Shown piece by piece: positions 33,775 through 42,572 of a stretch of DNA of 64,000 nt. The notes under the pieces are model-generated. The model ran no database searches. It had not been told where the DNA came from and saw only the letters and a program-made list of their open reading frames with translations. Position numbers and translations under genes: made by a program. The DNA is from Oscillospiraceae bacterium (GTDB lineage Bacteria; Bacillota; Clostridia; Oscillospirales; Ruminococcaceae), in contig CAADVD010000038.1 of NCBI GenBank assembly GCA_900752435.1, positions 1 through 64,000 of the forward strand, read 5' to 3'. How positions within the stretch are numbered: position 1 is the first letter of the stretch; each line of letters starts with the position of its first letter.

Positions 33775-35790
33775 ATGCATACCAATCATCTCATTCATGA
33801 AAAATCACCGTACTTGCTTCAGCATGCCCACAATCCGGTCAACTGGTATCCGTGGTGCGAGGAGGCTTTTGTAAAAGCGAAACAGGAAAATAAGCCGGTT
33901 TTCCTGAGCATTGGCTATTCCACCTGCCACTGGTGCCATGTGATGGAACAGGAATCCTTTGAGGATGAGGAAGTGGCTGAGATGCTGAACCGGTATTTTA
34001 TTGCCATTAAGGTGGACCGCGAAGAAAGGCCGGATGTGGACGCCATTTATATGGCCGCCTGCCAACTGTTTACCGGACAGGGCGGCTGGCCGCTGACGGT
34101 ATTGATGACACCGGAGCAAAAGCCTTTTTTCGCCGGGACGTATTTTCCGAAAGAGGATCGGTATGGCATGATGGGGCTGGTGTCACTGCTGCGACTGACG
34201 GCACAAAAATGGGCGGAAGAGCCGCAGGCGCTGTCGGAATCCGGTGAGGAGGTAACCCGACTTCTGCGCGAACAGACCGCACCGCCGTCCGGACAGGCCT
34301 CTCCCCTGCTGTTGGAGCAGGCGTACCGTCAATTTTGCGATCGGTTTGACCGGAAGCATGGCGGCTTTGGACGTGCGCCGAAATTTCCGACCCCACATCA
34401 TCTGCTGTTCTTGCTCCGGTTTGCCCATCACAGCGGCGAACGGCAGGCACTGGATATGGTGGAGTTGACGTTGGAGCAGATGTACCGCGGAGGTATTTAC
34501 GACCACATTGGCTACGGGTTTTCGCGCTATTCCACCGATGATTTTTGGCTGGTGCCCCACTTTGAAAAAATGCTGTATGACAACGCACTGCTGTTATTGG
34601 TTTATTTGGAGGCGTACCAGATAACAGGACGGGCCTTGTACCGCGTGGTGGCGGAACAGATTATCGATTATGTACGGCGTGAATTGACGGATGAACAGGG
34701 CGGTTTTTACTGCGCACAGGACGCGGACAGCGAGGGCGTGGAGGGAAAATATTATGTGTTCACGCCGCAGGAAGTGCGAAAGGTTCTGGGTGAAACGGAT
34801 GGGAAAACGTTCAACCAGTTGTTTGCAATTACGGAAAGTGGAAATTTTGGGGGCAAAAGCATCCCCAATTTACTGCACGCAGATGCACTGCCCGAGGAAA
34901 ATGCGGAAATGAGGCAATGGAAACAAGCACTGCTGGCTTATCGCAAAAAGCGTGCCGCACTGCATACCGACGATAAAATTCTGACTTCTTGGAACGCGCT
35001 GATGATTGCCGGACTAGCAAAAGCGGCGGTGGTGCTGGAAAATCCAGACTATTTGAACCAGGCGCATCGTGCGATGCGTTTTATAGAAGAACATTTGATG
35101 GAAAATGACCGTTTGTCGGTTCGCTGGCGGGACGGTGAACGAGCTGGGGATGGACATTTGGACGATTATGCTTTTCTGATTTGGGCTTACTTGTCGCTCT
35201 ACCAGGCGGATTTTCAAGCGGAAAGTTTGGTTCGTGCAGGCCAATGGGCAGACCGAATGGTGGAGCGATTTTGGGATGCGGAGAATGGCGGTTTCTTCCT
35301 GTCAAGTGCGGAGGGCGAACAGCTCATTCATCGGCCGAAAGAGGTGTACGACGGGGCGATTCCCTCCGGTAATTCTGTGGCGGCTTACGATTTGGTTTTG
35401 CTGACTCGGCTGACCGGCGAAGAACGGTATCGAAGCCGGTCGGAGAAACAGCTCGATTTTTTGGCCGGTTCCATGCAGGAGTATCCGATGGGATATGGGT
35501 TTGCACTCATGGCATTGCAGTTAGCGGTAGCTCCTTCGCAGGAATTGGTTTGCATCGTTGAGAAACCATCGGAGGTGGAAGCGATTCGAAACAAGTTGAG
35601 CGGGGTGTATTTGCCGACGATGTCCGTGTTGGTGAAATGCGGTGACGCGCTGGATCAAGCGGCTCCGTTCACGCAAAATTATGAACTCAAAGATGGACGG
35701 ACAACCTTTTATTGGTGTCAGAATCATGTTTGCGCCGCACCGGTGCATCAATTGTCGGATATTTTGCAAAATCAGTTGTTTTGTTCATGA
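33775..35790 (+). CDS. YyaL/DUF255-type thioredoxin-domain protein
   Basis: A 671-residue protein. The N-terminal thioredoxin-like domain (about 1-160) has the CHWC motif with C51 and C54; the remainder is an (alpha/alpha)6 barrel-like domain with GGFGRAPKFPTPHHL, GIYDHIGYGFSRYS and DGAIPSGNSVAAYDL segments, as in human SPATA20. The role of the family is not established. Strong ribosome-binding site AAAGGAGGAG lies 14 bases after the Rieske gene, so the pair is an operon, suggesting a shared redox role (inference). Confidence 0.93.
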   Translation: MHTNHLIHEKSPYLLQHAHNPVNWYPWCEEAFVKAKQENKPVFLSIGYSTCHWCHVMEQESFEDEEVAEMLNRYFIAIKVDREERPDVDAIYMAACQLFTGQGGWPLTVLMTPEQKPFFAGTYFPKEDRYGMMGLVSLLRLTAQKWAEEPQALSESGEEVTRLLREQTAPPSGQASPLLLEQAYRQFCDRFDRKHGGFGRAPKFPTPHHLLFLLRFAHHSGERQALDMVELTLEQMYRGGIYDHIGYGFSRYSTDDFWLVPHFEKMLYDNALLLLVYLEAYQITGRALYRVVAEQIIDYVRRELTDEQGGFYCAQDADSEGVEGKYYVFTPQEVRKVLGETDGKTFNQLFAITESGNFGGKSIPNLLHADALPEENAEMRQWKQALLAYRKKRAALHTDDKILTSWNALMIAGLAKAAVVLENPDYLNQAHRAMRFIEEHLMENDRLSVRWRDGERAGDGHLDDYAFLIWAYLSLYQADFQAESLVRAGQWADRMVERFWDAENGGFFLSSAEGEQLIHRPKEVYDGAIPSGNSVAAYDLVLLTRLTGEERYRSRSEKQLDFLAGSMQEYPMGYGFALMALQLAVAPSQELVCIVEKPSEVEAIRNKLSGVYLPTMSVLVKCGDALDQAAPFTQNYELKDGRTTFYWCQNHVCAAPVHQLSDILQNQLFCS

Positions 35791-35817
35791 GTTTTTCATT
35801 TTTCGTCCAAAAAATAC

Positions 35818-35846
35818 TTGAAACTTTCTTGGTTTTCCTTTATAAT
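35818..35846 (+). promoter_or_regulatory. Promoter of putP
   Basis: TTGAAA (35818-35823), 17 bases, and a perfect TATAAT (35841-35846), with the expected start near 35853. Confidence 0.8.
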
Positions 35847-35863
35847 GTATATTGTTGCAAATC

Positions 35864-35898
35864 ACAGGAGATTGGCTTGACACCAATCTCCTGTTTTT
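35864..35898 (+). terminator. Terminator-like hairpin in the putP leader
   Basis: CAGGAGATTGG and CCAATCTCCTG form a perfect 11-bp stem around a seven-base loop, followed by TTTTT. It lies between the putP promoter and the putP ribosome-binding site (GAAGGAGTG, 35912-35920), so transcripts from that promoter must pass through it. The 3' arm's CTCCT could also pair with the ribosome-binding site AGGAG. Readthrough termination of the upstream yyaL gene is a simpler alternative use. Confidence 0.7.
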
Positions 35899-35926
35899 AT
35901 GCGAAATCATTGAAGGAGTGAACGTT

Positions 35927-37456
35927 ATGGACAAGGTTTGGATTTTGGCGGCTTTTGTGGTGTATCTGCTTGCGATGATTGTCATCGGCGCTCTTTACCT
36001 CAAAAGAACGAAGAATTCCGAGGATTATTTTTTGGGCGGACGAAGCCTGAACGGTTGGGTGGCCGCGCTGAGTGCGCAGGCTTCCGATATGAGCGGGTGG
36101 CTGTTGATGGGGCTTCCTGGTTCCATTTATGCGCTGGGTACGGGACAAATTTGGATTGCCGTGGGGTTGTTCATTGGAACAGTGCTCAACTGGATTTTCA
36201 TTTCCGGTCGATTGCGCCGCTATACGATGCGTGCGAACAATTCTTTGACGCTGCCTGCTTATTTTGAGAATCGGTTTCACGACAGCTCCAAAATTTTGCG
36301 TGTGGTTTCCTCCGTCTTTATTGCGATTTTCTTTTTGGTGTATACGGCTTCGGCATTTTCCGCAGGCGGTAAGCTGTTTTCCTCTGTGTTTGGGATTTCG
36401 TATGAATTGGCGCTGATGATCGGCGTGGTTGTGATTTTGGCGTATACATTTATGGGCGGCTTTATGGCTGTTTGTACCACAGACTTTATTCAGGGCTTTA
36501 TGATGATTATCGCGCTGGTCACGGTTCCATTGTGTGCGTTTTTGTTTACTGGCGGTTGGGACGGTGTCAAGGAAGCACTGGCACAATCCGGTGTGGAATC
36601 GGCTTCCTTCCTCAATCCGATGTTGGAAGGCGGCGAAAAGATTTCGGCCATCAGCATCATTTCTCAGCTTGGCTGGGGCTTGGGTTACTGCGGTATGCCG
36701 CACATTTTGACGCGCTTTATGGCCATTCGTTCGCACAAAGAATTAAAAAAATCACGCGTCATTGCAATTATTTGGGTGGCGATTTCTCTGTTGTTTGCCT
36801 GCATCATTGGCATCATCGGCCGGGCTTACTTGATGCCGATGCTGTTGGAAGGCGCCAATACGGAAAATGTGTTTATTGAGATGATTTTGAAGGTGTTTTC
36901 CGTAGATTTGACGCTGCCGTTTATCGGAGGAATTTTCTTGTGCGGAATTTTGGCGGCGATTATGTCAACGGCGGATTCGCAATTGCTGGTAACTGCGTCT
37001 TCGGTGTCTGAGGATATTTATCATGGAATGGTATCCAAAAATGCGTCCGATAAGGAAATGATGCGTGTGAGCCGAATTACGATTGTGGTGATTGCGGTGA
37101 TTGCCTGCATCATTGCGTTTGATCCGAACAGCAGCATTATGGGGTTGGTTTCCAATGCGTGGGCTGGTTTCGGTTCGGCGTTTGGGCCGGTGGTTGTGCT
37201 GTCGCTGTTCTGGAAACGGTGCAATCGAAATGGCGCGTTGGCTGGTATGATTAGCGGCGGATTGACGGTGGTCGTTTGGGATTATTTGAAGGTGTTTGAT
37301 GGACAGACGCTGGGGACGGTTACTGGGTTGTATTCGCTAGTGATTGGATTTGCAATTGGGTTGGTTGTGACCATTGCGGTTAGTTTGGTGACGAAGAAGC
37401 CGGATGAGGTGATTTTGAAGGAGTTTGATGAGGTGGCTGCTGGGAAGGTAGAATAG
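35927..37456 (+). CDS. putP: Sodium/proline symporter
   Basis: Sodium:solute symporter family (SLC5-like), 509 residues and about 13 membrane segments. Typical PutP signatures are YFLGGRSLNGWVAALSAQASDMSGW (here cited as YFLGGRSLNGW and SDMSGWLLMGLPG), WGLGYCGMPHILTRFMAI, and AIMSTADSQLLV. It imports proline with Na+ at the cell membrane. The start at 35927 follows GAAGGAGTG. It is the last plus-strand gene before the polysaccharide island. Confidence 0.95.
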   Translation: MDKVWILAAFVVYLLAMIVIGALYLKRTKNSEDYFLGGRSLNGWVAALSAQASDMSGWLLMGLPGSIYALGTGQIWIAVGLFIGTVLNWIFISGRLRRYTMRANNSLTLPAYFENRFHDSSKILRVVSSVFIAIFFLVYTASAFSAGGKLFSSVFGISYELALMIGVVVILAYTFMGGFMAVCTTDFIQGFMMIIALVTVPLCAFLFTGGWDGVKEALAQSGVESASFLNPMLEGGEKISAISIISQLGWGLGYCGMPHILTRFMAIRSHKELKKSRVIAIIWVAISLLFACIIGIIGRAYLMPMLLEGANTENVFIEMILKVFSVDLTLPFIGGIFLCGILAAIMSTADSQLLVTASSVSEDIYHGMVSKNASDKEMMRVSRITIVVIAVIACIIAFDPNSSIMGLVSNAWAGFGSAFGPVVVLSLFWKRCNRNGALAGMISGGLTVVVWDYLKVFDGQTLGTVTGLYSLVIGFAIGLVVTIAVSLVTKKPDEVILKEFDEVAAGKVE

Positions 37457-37466
37457 TATAGTATGA

Positions 37467-37506
37467 AAACAATCCGGTATCTGTGGGAATAGATACCGGA
37501 TTGTTT
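37467..37506 (+). terminator. Intrinsic terminator of putP
   Basis: AAACAATCCGGTATCT and AGATACCGGATTGTTT form a perfect 16-bp stem around an eight-base loop; T residues follow. It lies just after the putP stop codon. Confidence 0.9.
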
Positions 37507-37509
37507 GAT

Positions 37510-37560
37510 TTGTCAAAATTTCTCCCTGTTTTTCTTAGCAAAAAACAGGGAGAAATTAAA
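37510..37560 (-). terminator. Terminator at the 3' end of the polysaccharide island
   Basis: AATTTCTCCCTGTTTTT and AAAAACAGGGAGAAATT form a 17-bp stem with a seven-base loop. On the minus strand it is followed by TTTTGACA, so it probably ends the island transcript coming from the right. The gap 37561-37695 holds nothing else I can recognise. Confidence 0.7.
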
Positions 37561-37695
37561 TGGAATCTATTTGAGCCATGTGGATATGTATTAAGATAGA
37601 ATATACCTATCCCCTCTCTGAAATTACCAGATGATACCTCTTTCTTAATTTATTCAGAATAGTATATTAATCTAAGGATTGCATATTATTAAACT

Positions 37696-38823
37696 TCATA
37701 CTGAATACCCAAGTTTTCCCAAAATATTATTTTTGTTTATCAATAGACGTTTCAAAGGAATATCTATAAGTCTAGCAGCAACATAACACAGCAACAGTCC
37801 CCATAAAATGACCAAAATCGGATTTTTAGGCCAATATAAAATTGGTTGGAATATATTCTTACTAACATTGAAGAAAATGCAGTGTAAGAACCACATATAT
37901 AATGAATATTTCCCTATTTCACCAATTAAATTCCAGAATTTTTTTATGGGAATCATGCGTATAATATTTATAATAGAATAAACAAAAATAGGAGTATACA
38001 CAACATCCATAAAAATGGAAACCGAAACTGCTCGTCCTAATAGGTATATTGTAAACAACGTAACTTTAGCCAAATAATGCCTTGCCAAAAAAACTCCTGA
38101 GCCCAAAACTATATACACAATTAGTTTAATCCACTTGTATCGAAATAGGTTCATTAATTTATCAAATCGCTTAAACAATGAACATGAAGCGCATATATAT
38201 CCAATCCCAATACAAGGAAACCATTCCGACACATTCTCTAAATTTCCTGCTATGACAGAGTTTCCAACGAATTTTGCCAAAATAACCGGACACATAACAG
38301 GAAGTATCAGCATAAAAATAATAAGCCCTATCAAATTCTTTTGAGAATACTTTGCTGCAAAAGTTAAAACTAGCATTGATATAATATAAAAAGGGATATA
38401 CCAGCAAAAAACCATAATGGGTCTATTAAGAGCAAACAACTCCAGTGCAAAAGATTTTAACGAGAAATCGTTATAATTTCCTAGAAACAATGCAATCACC
38501 AAAAAAGGAATATACACAAACCAATAAGTAATAAGAACATCTGTTATCTTCCTAAAGGCATAATGACAATTTTTTTCTTTGCAGAAAAAGTAACAATATC
38601 CAGTTAAAAACGCAAAGATAGCCACACACATATTAAAGGGAGTACAAAGCCATTTAGCATACGGTTCTAATGCTGGATAAGAAATTCCATCAATATATGC
38701 ATCTGGAAATGTAAACATGTGATGGATAAACATAAAAATTAGAGCAATACCTTTTATAATATTTGTTGTACTTTTGTCAAAGTAACTTTCAGGATTATCA
38801 CCGTGTATTTCTTTTGATATCAA
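37696..38823 (-). CDS. Membrane acyltransferase, Acyltransferase_3 family
   Basis: A 375-residue, highly hydrophobic protein with about ten membrane segments. The first membrane stretch carries GIALIFMFIHHMFTF, which fits the conserved His-containing motif of the Acyltransferase_3 (OafA/WecH) family. Such proteins add acetyl or succinyl groups to surface sugars. The start codon appears to be TTG (38821-38823), preceded by GGAAGGTG; no ATG is available nearby. It is the last gene of the polysaccharide island before its terminator. Confidence 0.85.
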   Translation of the reverse strand: MISKEIHGDNPESYFDKSTTNIIKGIALIFMFIHHMFTFPDAYIDGISYPALEPYAKWLCTPFNMCVAIFAFLTGYCYFFCKEKNCHYAFRKITDVLITYWFVYIPFLVIALFLGNYNDFSLKSFALELFALNRPIMVFCWYIPFYIISMLVLTFAAKYSQKNLIGLIIFMLILPVMCPVILAKFVGNSVIAGNLENVSEWFPCIGIGYICASCSLFKRFDKLMNLFRYKWIKLIVYIVLGSGVFLARHYLAKVTLFTIYLLGRAVSVSIFMDVVYTPIFVYSIINIIRMIPIKKFWNLIGEIGKYSLYMWFLHCIFFNVSKNIFQPILYWPKNPILVILWGLLLCYVAARLIDIPLKRLLINKNNILGKLGYSV

Positions 38824-38936
38824 TTATAATAGCACCTTCCCAATCTGTTTTTAACACTCTTCAACATAAATAAACAGAATCAATATTTCACCCCTTAATA
38901 CTTTCATACCTTTATTTCGCAGGTTATTAATAGCTT

Positions 38937-39926
38937 TTATATTTTTCTTCTTATTGACATTAAAAGCATATAGCTATGATCTCCCATCAACAGTGTAAGA
39001 TAGGCCAATTTAAATTTTACTGATGAAGACGCTCTCACTATCTGCTTTCCAGCCGCCTTACAGGATGCTCTTAATTCGTTGAATCTATTCCTGTTTTGGG
39101 GCGTTGTTAAATTAAGCTTTCGCTTGGCATCCATCAATTCACTCAAGGCAAATGTCAAAGATTTTTCTGAACAGTATTGCTGACCCTTTGCCAAAAATTG
39201 AAGCGCTCTCTCGACTCGTGCCTCGACTACATCCAGATGACCAATAGAAAACTTAGAACTCATTATACTGTCATTTCTTTTTCGATAACAATACAAGTTC
39301 TCCTTAATACATGTAATTCTCTCACAACCCGCCACTAAAGGGTAAATAACAAATTCATCATCAATCATTTTTCCTTTAGGGAAGCGCACATTTCTATATA
39401 AATCCTTATGAACAAGTTTATTCCAAACAGCAACATATGCAATATCTGGTTGTCCATAATACTGTTTCCAAAAGTCAACAGGACTTATCACTTCGTCTTT
39501 GAGATGCGATTCCGTCCCCTCTTTTTGATTGTATAAATCGAAGCAATTTTCTCCAACACAAGAAAAACTGCACAAAGCCATTTCAGAGTGATCTCTGCAA
39601 ATCGCATGATATAAATCTGAAATCATGCTTGGATAAATAAAATCATCGCCATCAACAAATATAATATAATCTCCGGAAGCATTGTCCAGACCTACATTTC
39701 TAGCTTCGGAAGAACCACCATTCTTCTTATGAATTACCTTAATCCGGCTATCTCGCTTTGCATACTGATCACATAATTTAGGGCAACCATCTGGAGATCC
39801 GTCATCAATCAGAATAATTTCAAGATTTTTATAAGTTTGTTTTAATATACTATCTATACAGCAAGATAAATATTTTTCAACCCTATACACTGGTACTAGC
39901 ACGCTGATTAATTTTTCTTTCTCCAT
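38937..39926 (-). CDS. GT2-family glycosyltransferase
   Basis: A 329-residue family 2 transferase: SVLVPVYRVEKYLSCCIDS at the start, then LIDDGSPDGCP, SEARNVGLDNASGDYIIFVDGDD (DGD in place of DSD). The metal-binding DxD is VDGDD, and the FIYPSM segment follows. It adds one sugar from an NDP-sugar donor on the cytosolic side. It lies between wecB and the acyltransferase gene, with gaps of about 95 and 110 bases. The sugar added is not known. Confidence 0.9.
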   Translation of the reverse strand: MEKEKLISVLVPVYRVEKYLSCCIDSILKQTYKNLEIILIDDGSPDGCPKLCDQYAKRDSRIKVIHKKNGGSSEARNVGLDNASGDYIIFVDGDDFIYPSMISDLYHAICRDHSEMALCSFSCVGENCFDLYNQKEGTESHLKDEVISPVDFWKQYYGQPDIAYVAVWNKLVHKDLYRNVRFPKGKMIDDEFVIYPLVAGCERITCIKENLYCYRKRNDSIMSSKFSIGHLDVVEARVERALQFLAKGQQYCSEKSLTFALSELMDAKRKLNLTTPQNRNRFNELRASCKAAGKQIVRASSSVKFKLAYLTLLMGDHSYMLLMSIRRKI

Positions 39927-40021
39927 AATTTCCCGCCTCTCTAGCCACTATATTTACTCAATTCGATAAACAATTTACAATCAATATCAAGATAATTACG
40001 CATATATGGAAATATCTGTAT

Positions 40022-41116
40022 TTAGCTTTTTTCAAGTATATCTGCAATCCTCTTACAAGCAAATCCGTCACCATATGGATTGCTTGCATTGCTCATCCTT
40101 GCATACTCATCTACATCTTCCAGTAGCCTCTTAAAGTTCTGATAGATTACTTCTTCTTCTACTCCAACCAATTTCAGTGTTCCAGCAGCAATACCTTCCG
40201 GCCTTTCTGTAGTATCACGCATAACAAGCACCGGTTTACCCAAAGATGGAGCTTCCTCTTGAATTCCGCCAGAATCTGTCAAAATCATAAAGCTACGACT
40301 CTGAAAGTTATGAAAGTCCAACACATCCAACGGCTCAATAATATGAATGCGTTTATCATCACCCAGAATTGTATTGGCAGTCTCTCGAACAACTGGATTC
40401 ATGTGAATCGGATAAATCGCTTTCACATCTGGATGTTCATCCAGGACTCGACGAATCGCTCGAAACATATTTTCCATCGGCTTTCCAAGATTTTCACGTC
40501 GGTGGGCCGTAATCAGGATTAGTCTACTATCTGCTGCCCATTCAAGTTCAGGATGAGTATAGTTAGCTCTTACTGTAGTTTTCAATGCATCGATTGCAGT
40601 ATTACCAGTAACATAAATCGTTTCAGGCTTTCTTCCTTCTTTCAGCAAATTCTGCTTTGACAGTTCCGTAGGAGCAAAATTATACTGACTGATAATGCTG
40701 ACCGCCTGACGATTGAACTCTTCCGGATATGGCGAATAGACATTGTATGTACGCAGCCCAGCTTCCACATGACCGATAGGGATTTGTAGATAAAAACAGG
40801 CCAACGCCGTAACAAATGTCGTGGAAGTATCACCATGAACCAAAACCACATCTGGCTTTACTTTTTCTAAAACTACCTTAATGCCATTTAAGATATTAGT
40901 AGTAATATCAAACAATGTCTGCTTTTGCTTCATAATAGAAAGGTCGTAATCCGGTACCACATGAAATGCTTCCAAAACTTGGTCAAGCATTTGACGATGC
41001 TGGCCTGTAACACAAACAATTGTTTCAATATTCTTCCGCGTTTTCAACTCATTAACCAAAGGACACATTTTAATTGCTTCCGGTCTTGTACCAAATACCA
41101 GCATCACCTTTTTCAT
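40022..41116 (-). CDS. wecB: UDP-N-acetylglucosamine 2-epimerase
   Basis: Non-hydrolysing epimerase of about 364 residues: converts UDP-GlcNAc to UDP-ManNAc. Motifs: VFGTRPEAIKM at the start, GHVEAGLRT, VTGNTAID, TAHRRENLG, TDSGGIQEEAPSLGKPVL and the RDTTERPE stretch. The start at 41116 (MKKVMLVFGTRPE) has GGAAT before it and lies four bases after the kdsC stop codon; the longer reading is not conserved. It indicates that the polymer contains ManNAc or a derivative such as ManNAcA. Only the epimerase is seen; no wecC dehydrogenase is nearby. Confidence 0.96.
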   Translation of the reverse strand: MKKVMLVFGTRPEAIKMCPLVNELKTRKNIETIVCVTGQHRQMLDQVLEAFHVVPDYDLSIMKQKQTLFDITTNILNGIKVVLEKVKPDVVLVHGDTSTTFVTALACFYLQIPIGHVEAGLRTYNVYSPYPEEFNRQAVSIISQYNFAPTELSKQNLLKEGRKPETIYVTGNTAIDALKTTVRANYTHPELEWAADSRLILITAHRRENLGKPMENMFRAIRRVLDEHPDVKAIYPIHMNPVVRETANTILGDDKRIHIIEPLDVLDFHNFQSRSFMILTDSGGIQEEAPSLGKPVLVMRDTTERPEGIAAGTLKLVGVEEEVIYQNFKRLLEDVDEYARMSNASNPYGDGFACKRIADILEKS

Positions 41117-41120
41117 ATCG

Positions 41121-41585
41121 TTATTCCTTTCCAATAAGAGTAATAAACTCTCTAACAGCTCCACGACCACCATCATGACTGCAAATATATTTAACCTGCT
41201 TTTTGACTTCATCTACGGCATCCTGAGGACAGGCTGTGAGACCACAATAGCGAATGCATTCTAAATCATTTAAATCATCACCGATATAGGCGATTTCATT
41301 AGCTTTAGCATTATATTTTTCAGCAACAGCTTTCAATTGTGCCAATTTATCCGAAATACCCTGATATAATTCCGTGATCTTCAGCTCCTTGGCACGTTGT
41401 TCGACAATTTTAGATTTGCGACCCGTGATAATGGCTGGAGTAATTTCTAAAGTCGGCAAAATGTGCGCGATTGCATAACCATCTCGCACATCAAACGCTT
41501 TCATGACTTCGCCTTCCGTCCCAATATAAATTCGGCCATCGGTTAAAGTGCCATCAACGTCCATTACCAGCAACTTCACATTCAT
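41121..41585 (-). CDS. kdsC: 3-deoxy-D-manno-octulosonate 8-phosphate phosphatase
   Basis: HAD-superfamily C0-type phosphatase of 154 residues, the usual length. Nucleophile motif DVDGTLTDG (Asp9 and Asp11 region), ITGRKSKIV with motif II, and GDDLNDLECI with motif III/IV. It removes phosphate from Kdo-8-P to give Kdo. Its start overlaps the kdsD stop by four bases (ATGA), so the two are translationally coupled. The order is kdsB-kdsA-kdsD-kdsC. Confidence 0.95.
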   Translation of the reverse strand: MNVKLLVMDVDGTLTDGRIYIGTEGEVMKAFDVRDGYAIAHILPTLEITPAIITGRKSKIVEQRAKELKITELYQGISDKLAQLKAVAEKYNAKANEIAYIGDDLNDLECIRYCGLTACPQDAVDEVKKQVKYICSHDGGRGAVREFITLIGKE

Positions 41586-42559
41586 CGAACAATACCTGCC
41601 TTAAAAATATCCTGCATCAGCACTGAACCAACTACTTTTTTCTGCTCATCAAGAACTGGCATACAAGTAATTTTAAAATTACTCATCATCTGCAGCGCAT
41701 TAACTGCCATCTCTCTAAAATCAATCCATTTTGATGTTTTGGTCATCACATTATCGACAGTCTCATGATAAACATCCACACCATGTTCCAGCATTCGACG
41801 CAAATCACCATCAGTAATAATGCCTTTTAACTGATTTTGTGTATCAACAATTGTAACCATGCTCAATCCCTTGGTACTCATCTCAACAATAGCATTCCGA
41901 AGAGAGCTGCCTTCCAGAATAACTGCGTTGTCCTTACCGGTATGCATGACATCTTTAACCTTTACTAGTAATTTCTTGCCCAAAGCTCCAGCTGGATGGT
42001 GCAAACCGAAGTCTTCCTTTGTATAGTTTTTTGCACGGGATACAACTACAGCCAGTGCGTCTCCTAAAACAAGCAAAGAAGTAGTGCTGGAAGTGGGTGC
42101 AAGATGCATATAGCAAGCCTCTTCAAACTCAGGAAAAAAGAAATGATACTGGCACTCCTTTGCAAGAGTGGATTTTGGCTTACCGGTGATCGCTACAGTT
42201 ATGCATCCAATTTCCTGCAAAACAGGCATCAAGCGAGTCACTTCCTCACTCTCGCCGCTATAACTCATCAGAATGACGATATCCTTGCATTCCACCATAC
42301 CGAGATCTCCATGCATGGCTTCACCTGGGTGCATAAAGAAAGAGGGAGTTCCCAGACTGGCCAGCGTTGCAGCCATCTTAGTTGCAATATGCCCTGGTTT
42401 CCCCATTCCAGTAAGGACAACTTTACCCTTACAATTTAAAACAAGATTGACCAGATTTTCAAAATCTGATCCAAGAGCATCTCTCGTTTTAATTAGAGCT
42501 TCCATCTCAATATCAAAAATCTTCTTCGCTTCTTCAACGATATCAAATTGTAAATCCAT
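41582..42559 (-). CDS. kdsD: Arabinose-5-phosphate isomerase
   Basis: Interconverts ribulose-5-phosphate and arabinose-5-phosphate, the first step to Kdo. The SIS domain (about 40-170) has VLTGMGKPGHIATKMAATLASLGTPSFF (cited as GMGKPGHIA) and AMHGDLGMV; then two CBS domains (about 205-320) with MHTGKDNAVI and GIITDGDLRRML. The start ATG 42559 follows AGAGGAAG. About 325 residues, normal for KdsD/KpsF. Its presence makes the pathway self-contained, independent of other pentose isomerases. Confidence 0.96.
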   Translation of the reverse strand: MDLQFDIVEEAKKIFDIEMEALIKTRDALGSDFENLVNLVLNCKGKVVLTGMGKPGHIATKMAATLASLGTPSFFMHPGEAMHGDLGMVECKDIVILMSYSGESEEVTRLMPVLQEIGCITVAITGKPKSTLAKECQYHFFFPEFEEACYMHLAPTSSTTSLLVLGDALAVVVSRAKNYTKEDFGLHHPAGALGKKLLVKVKDVMHTGKDNAVILEGSSLRNAIVEMSTKGLSMVTIVDTQNQLKGIITDGDLRRMLEHGVDVYHETVDNVMTKTSKWIDFREMAVNALQMMSNFKITCMPVLDEQKKVVGSVLMQDIFKAGIVR

Positions 42560-42572
42560 CACAACTTCCTCT

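Noticed and set aside
37457..37695. Possible mobile-element end at the GC shift next to putP
   Set aside because: The two long inverted repeats here are back-to-back terminators for the converging transcripts; no transposase, target duplication or attachment site is visible.
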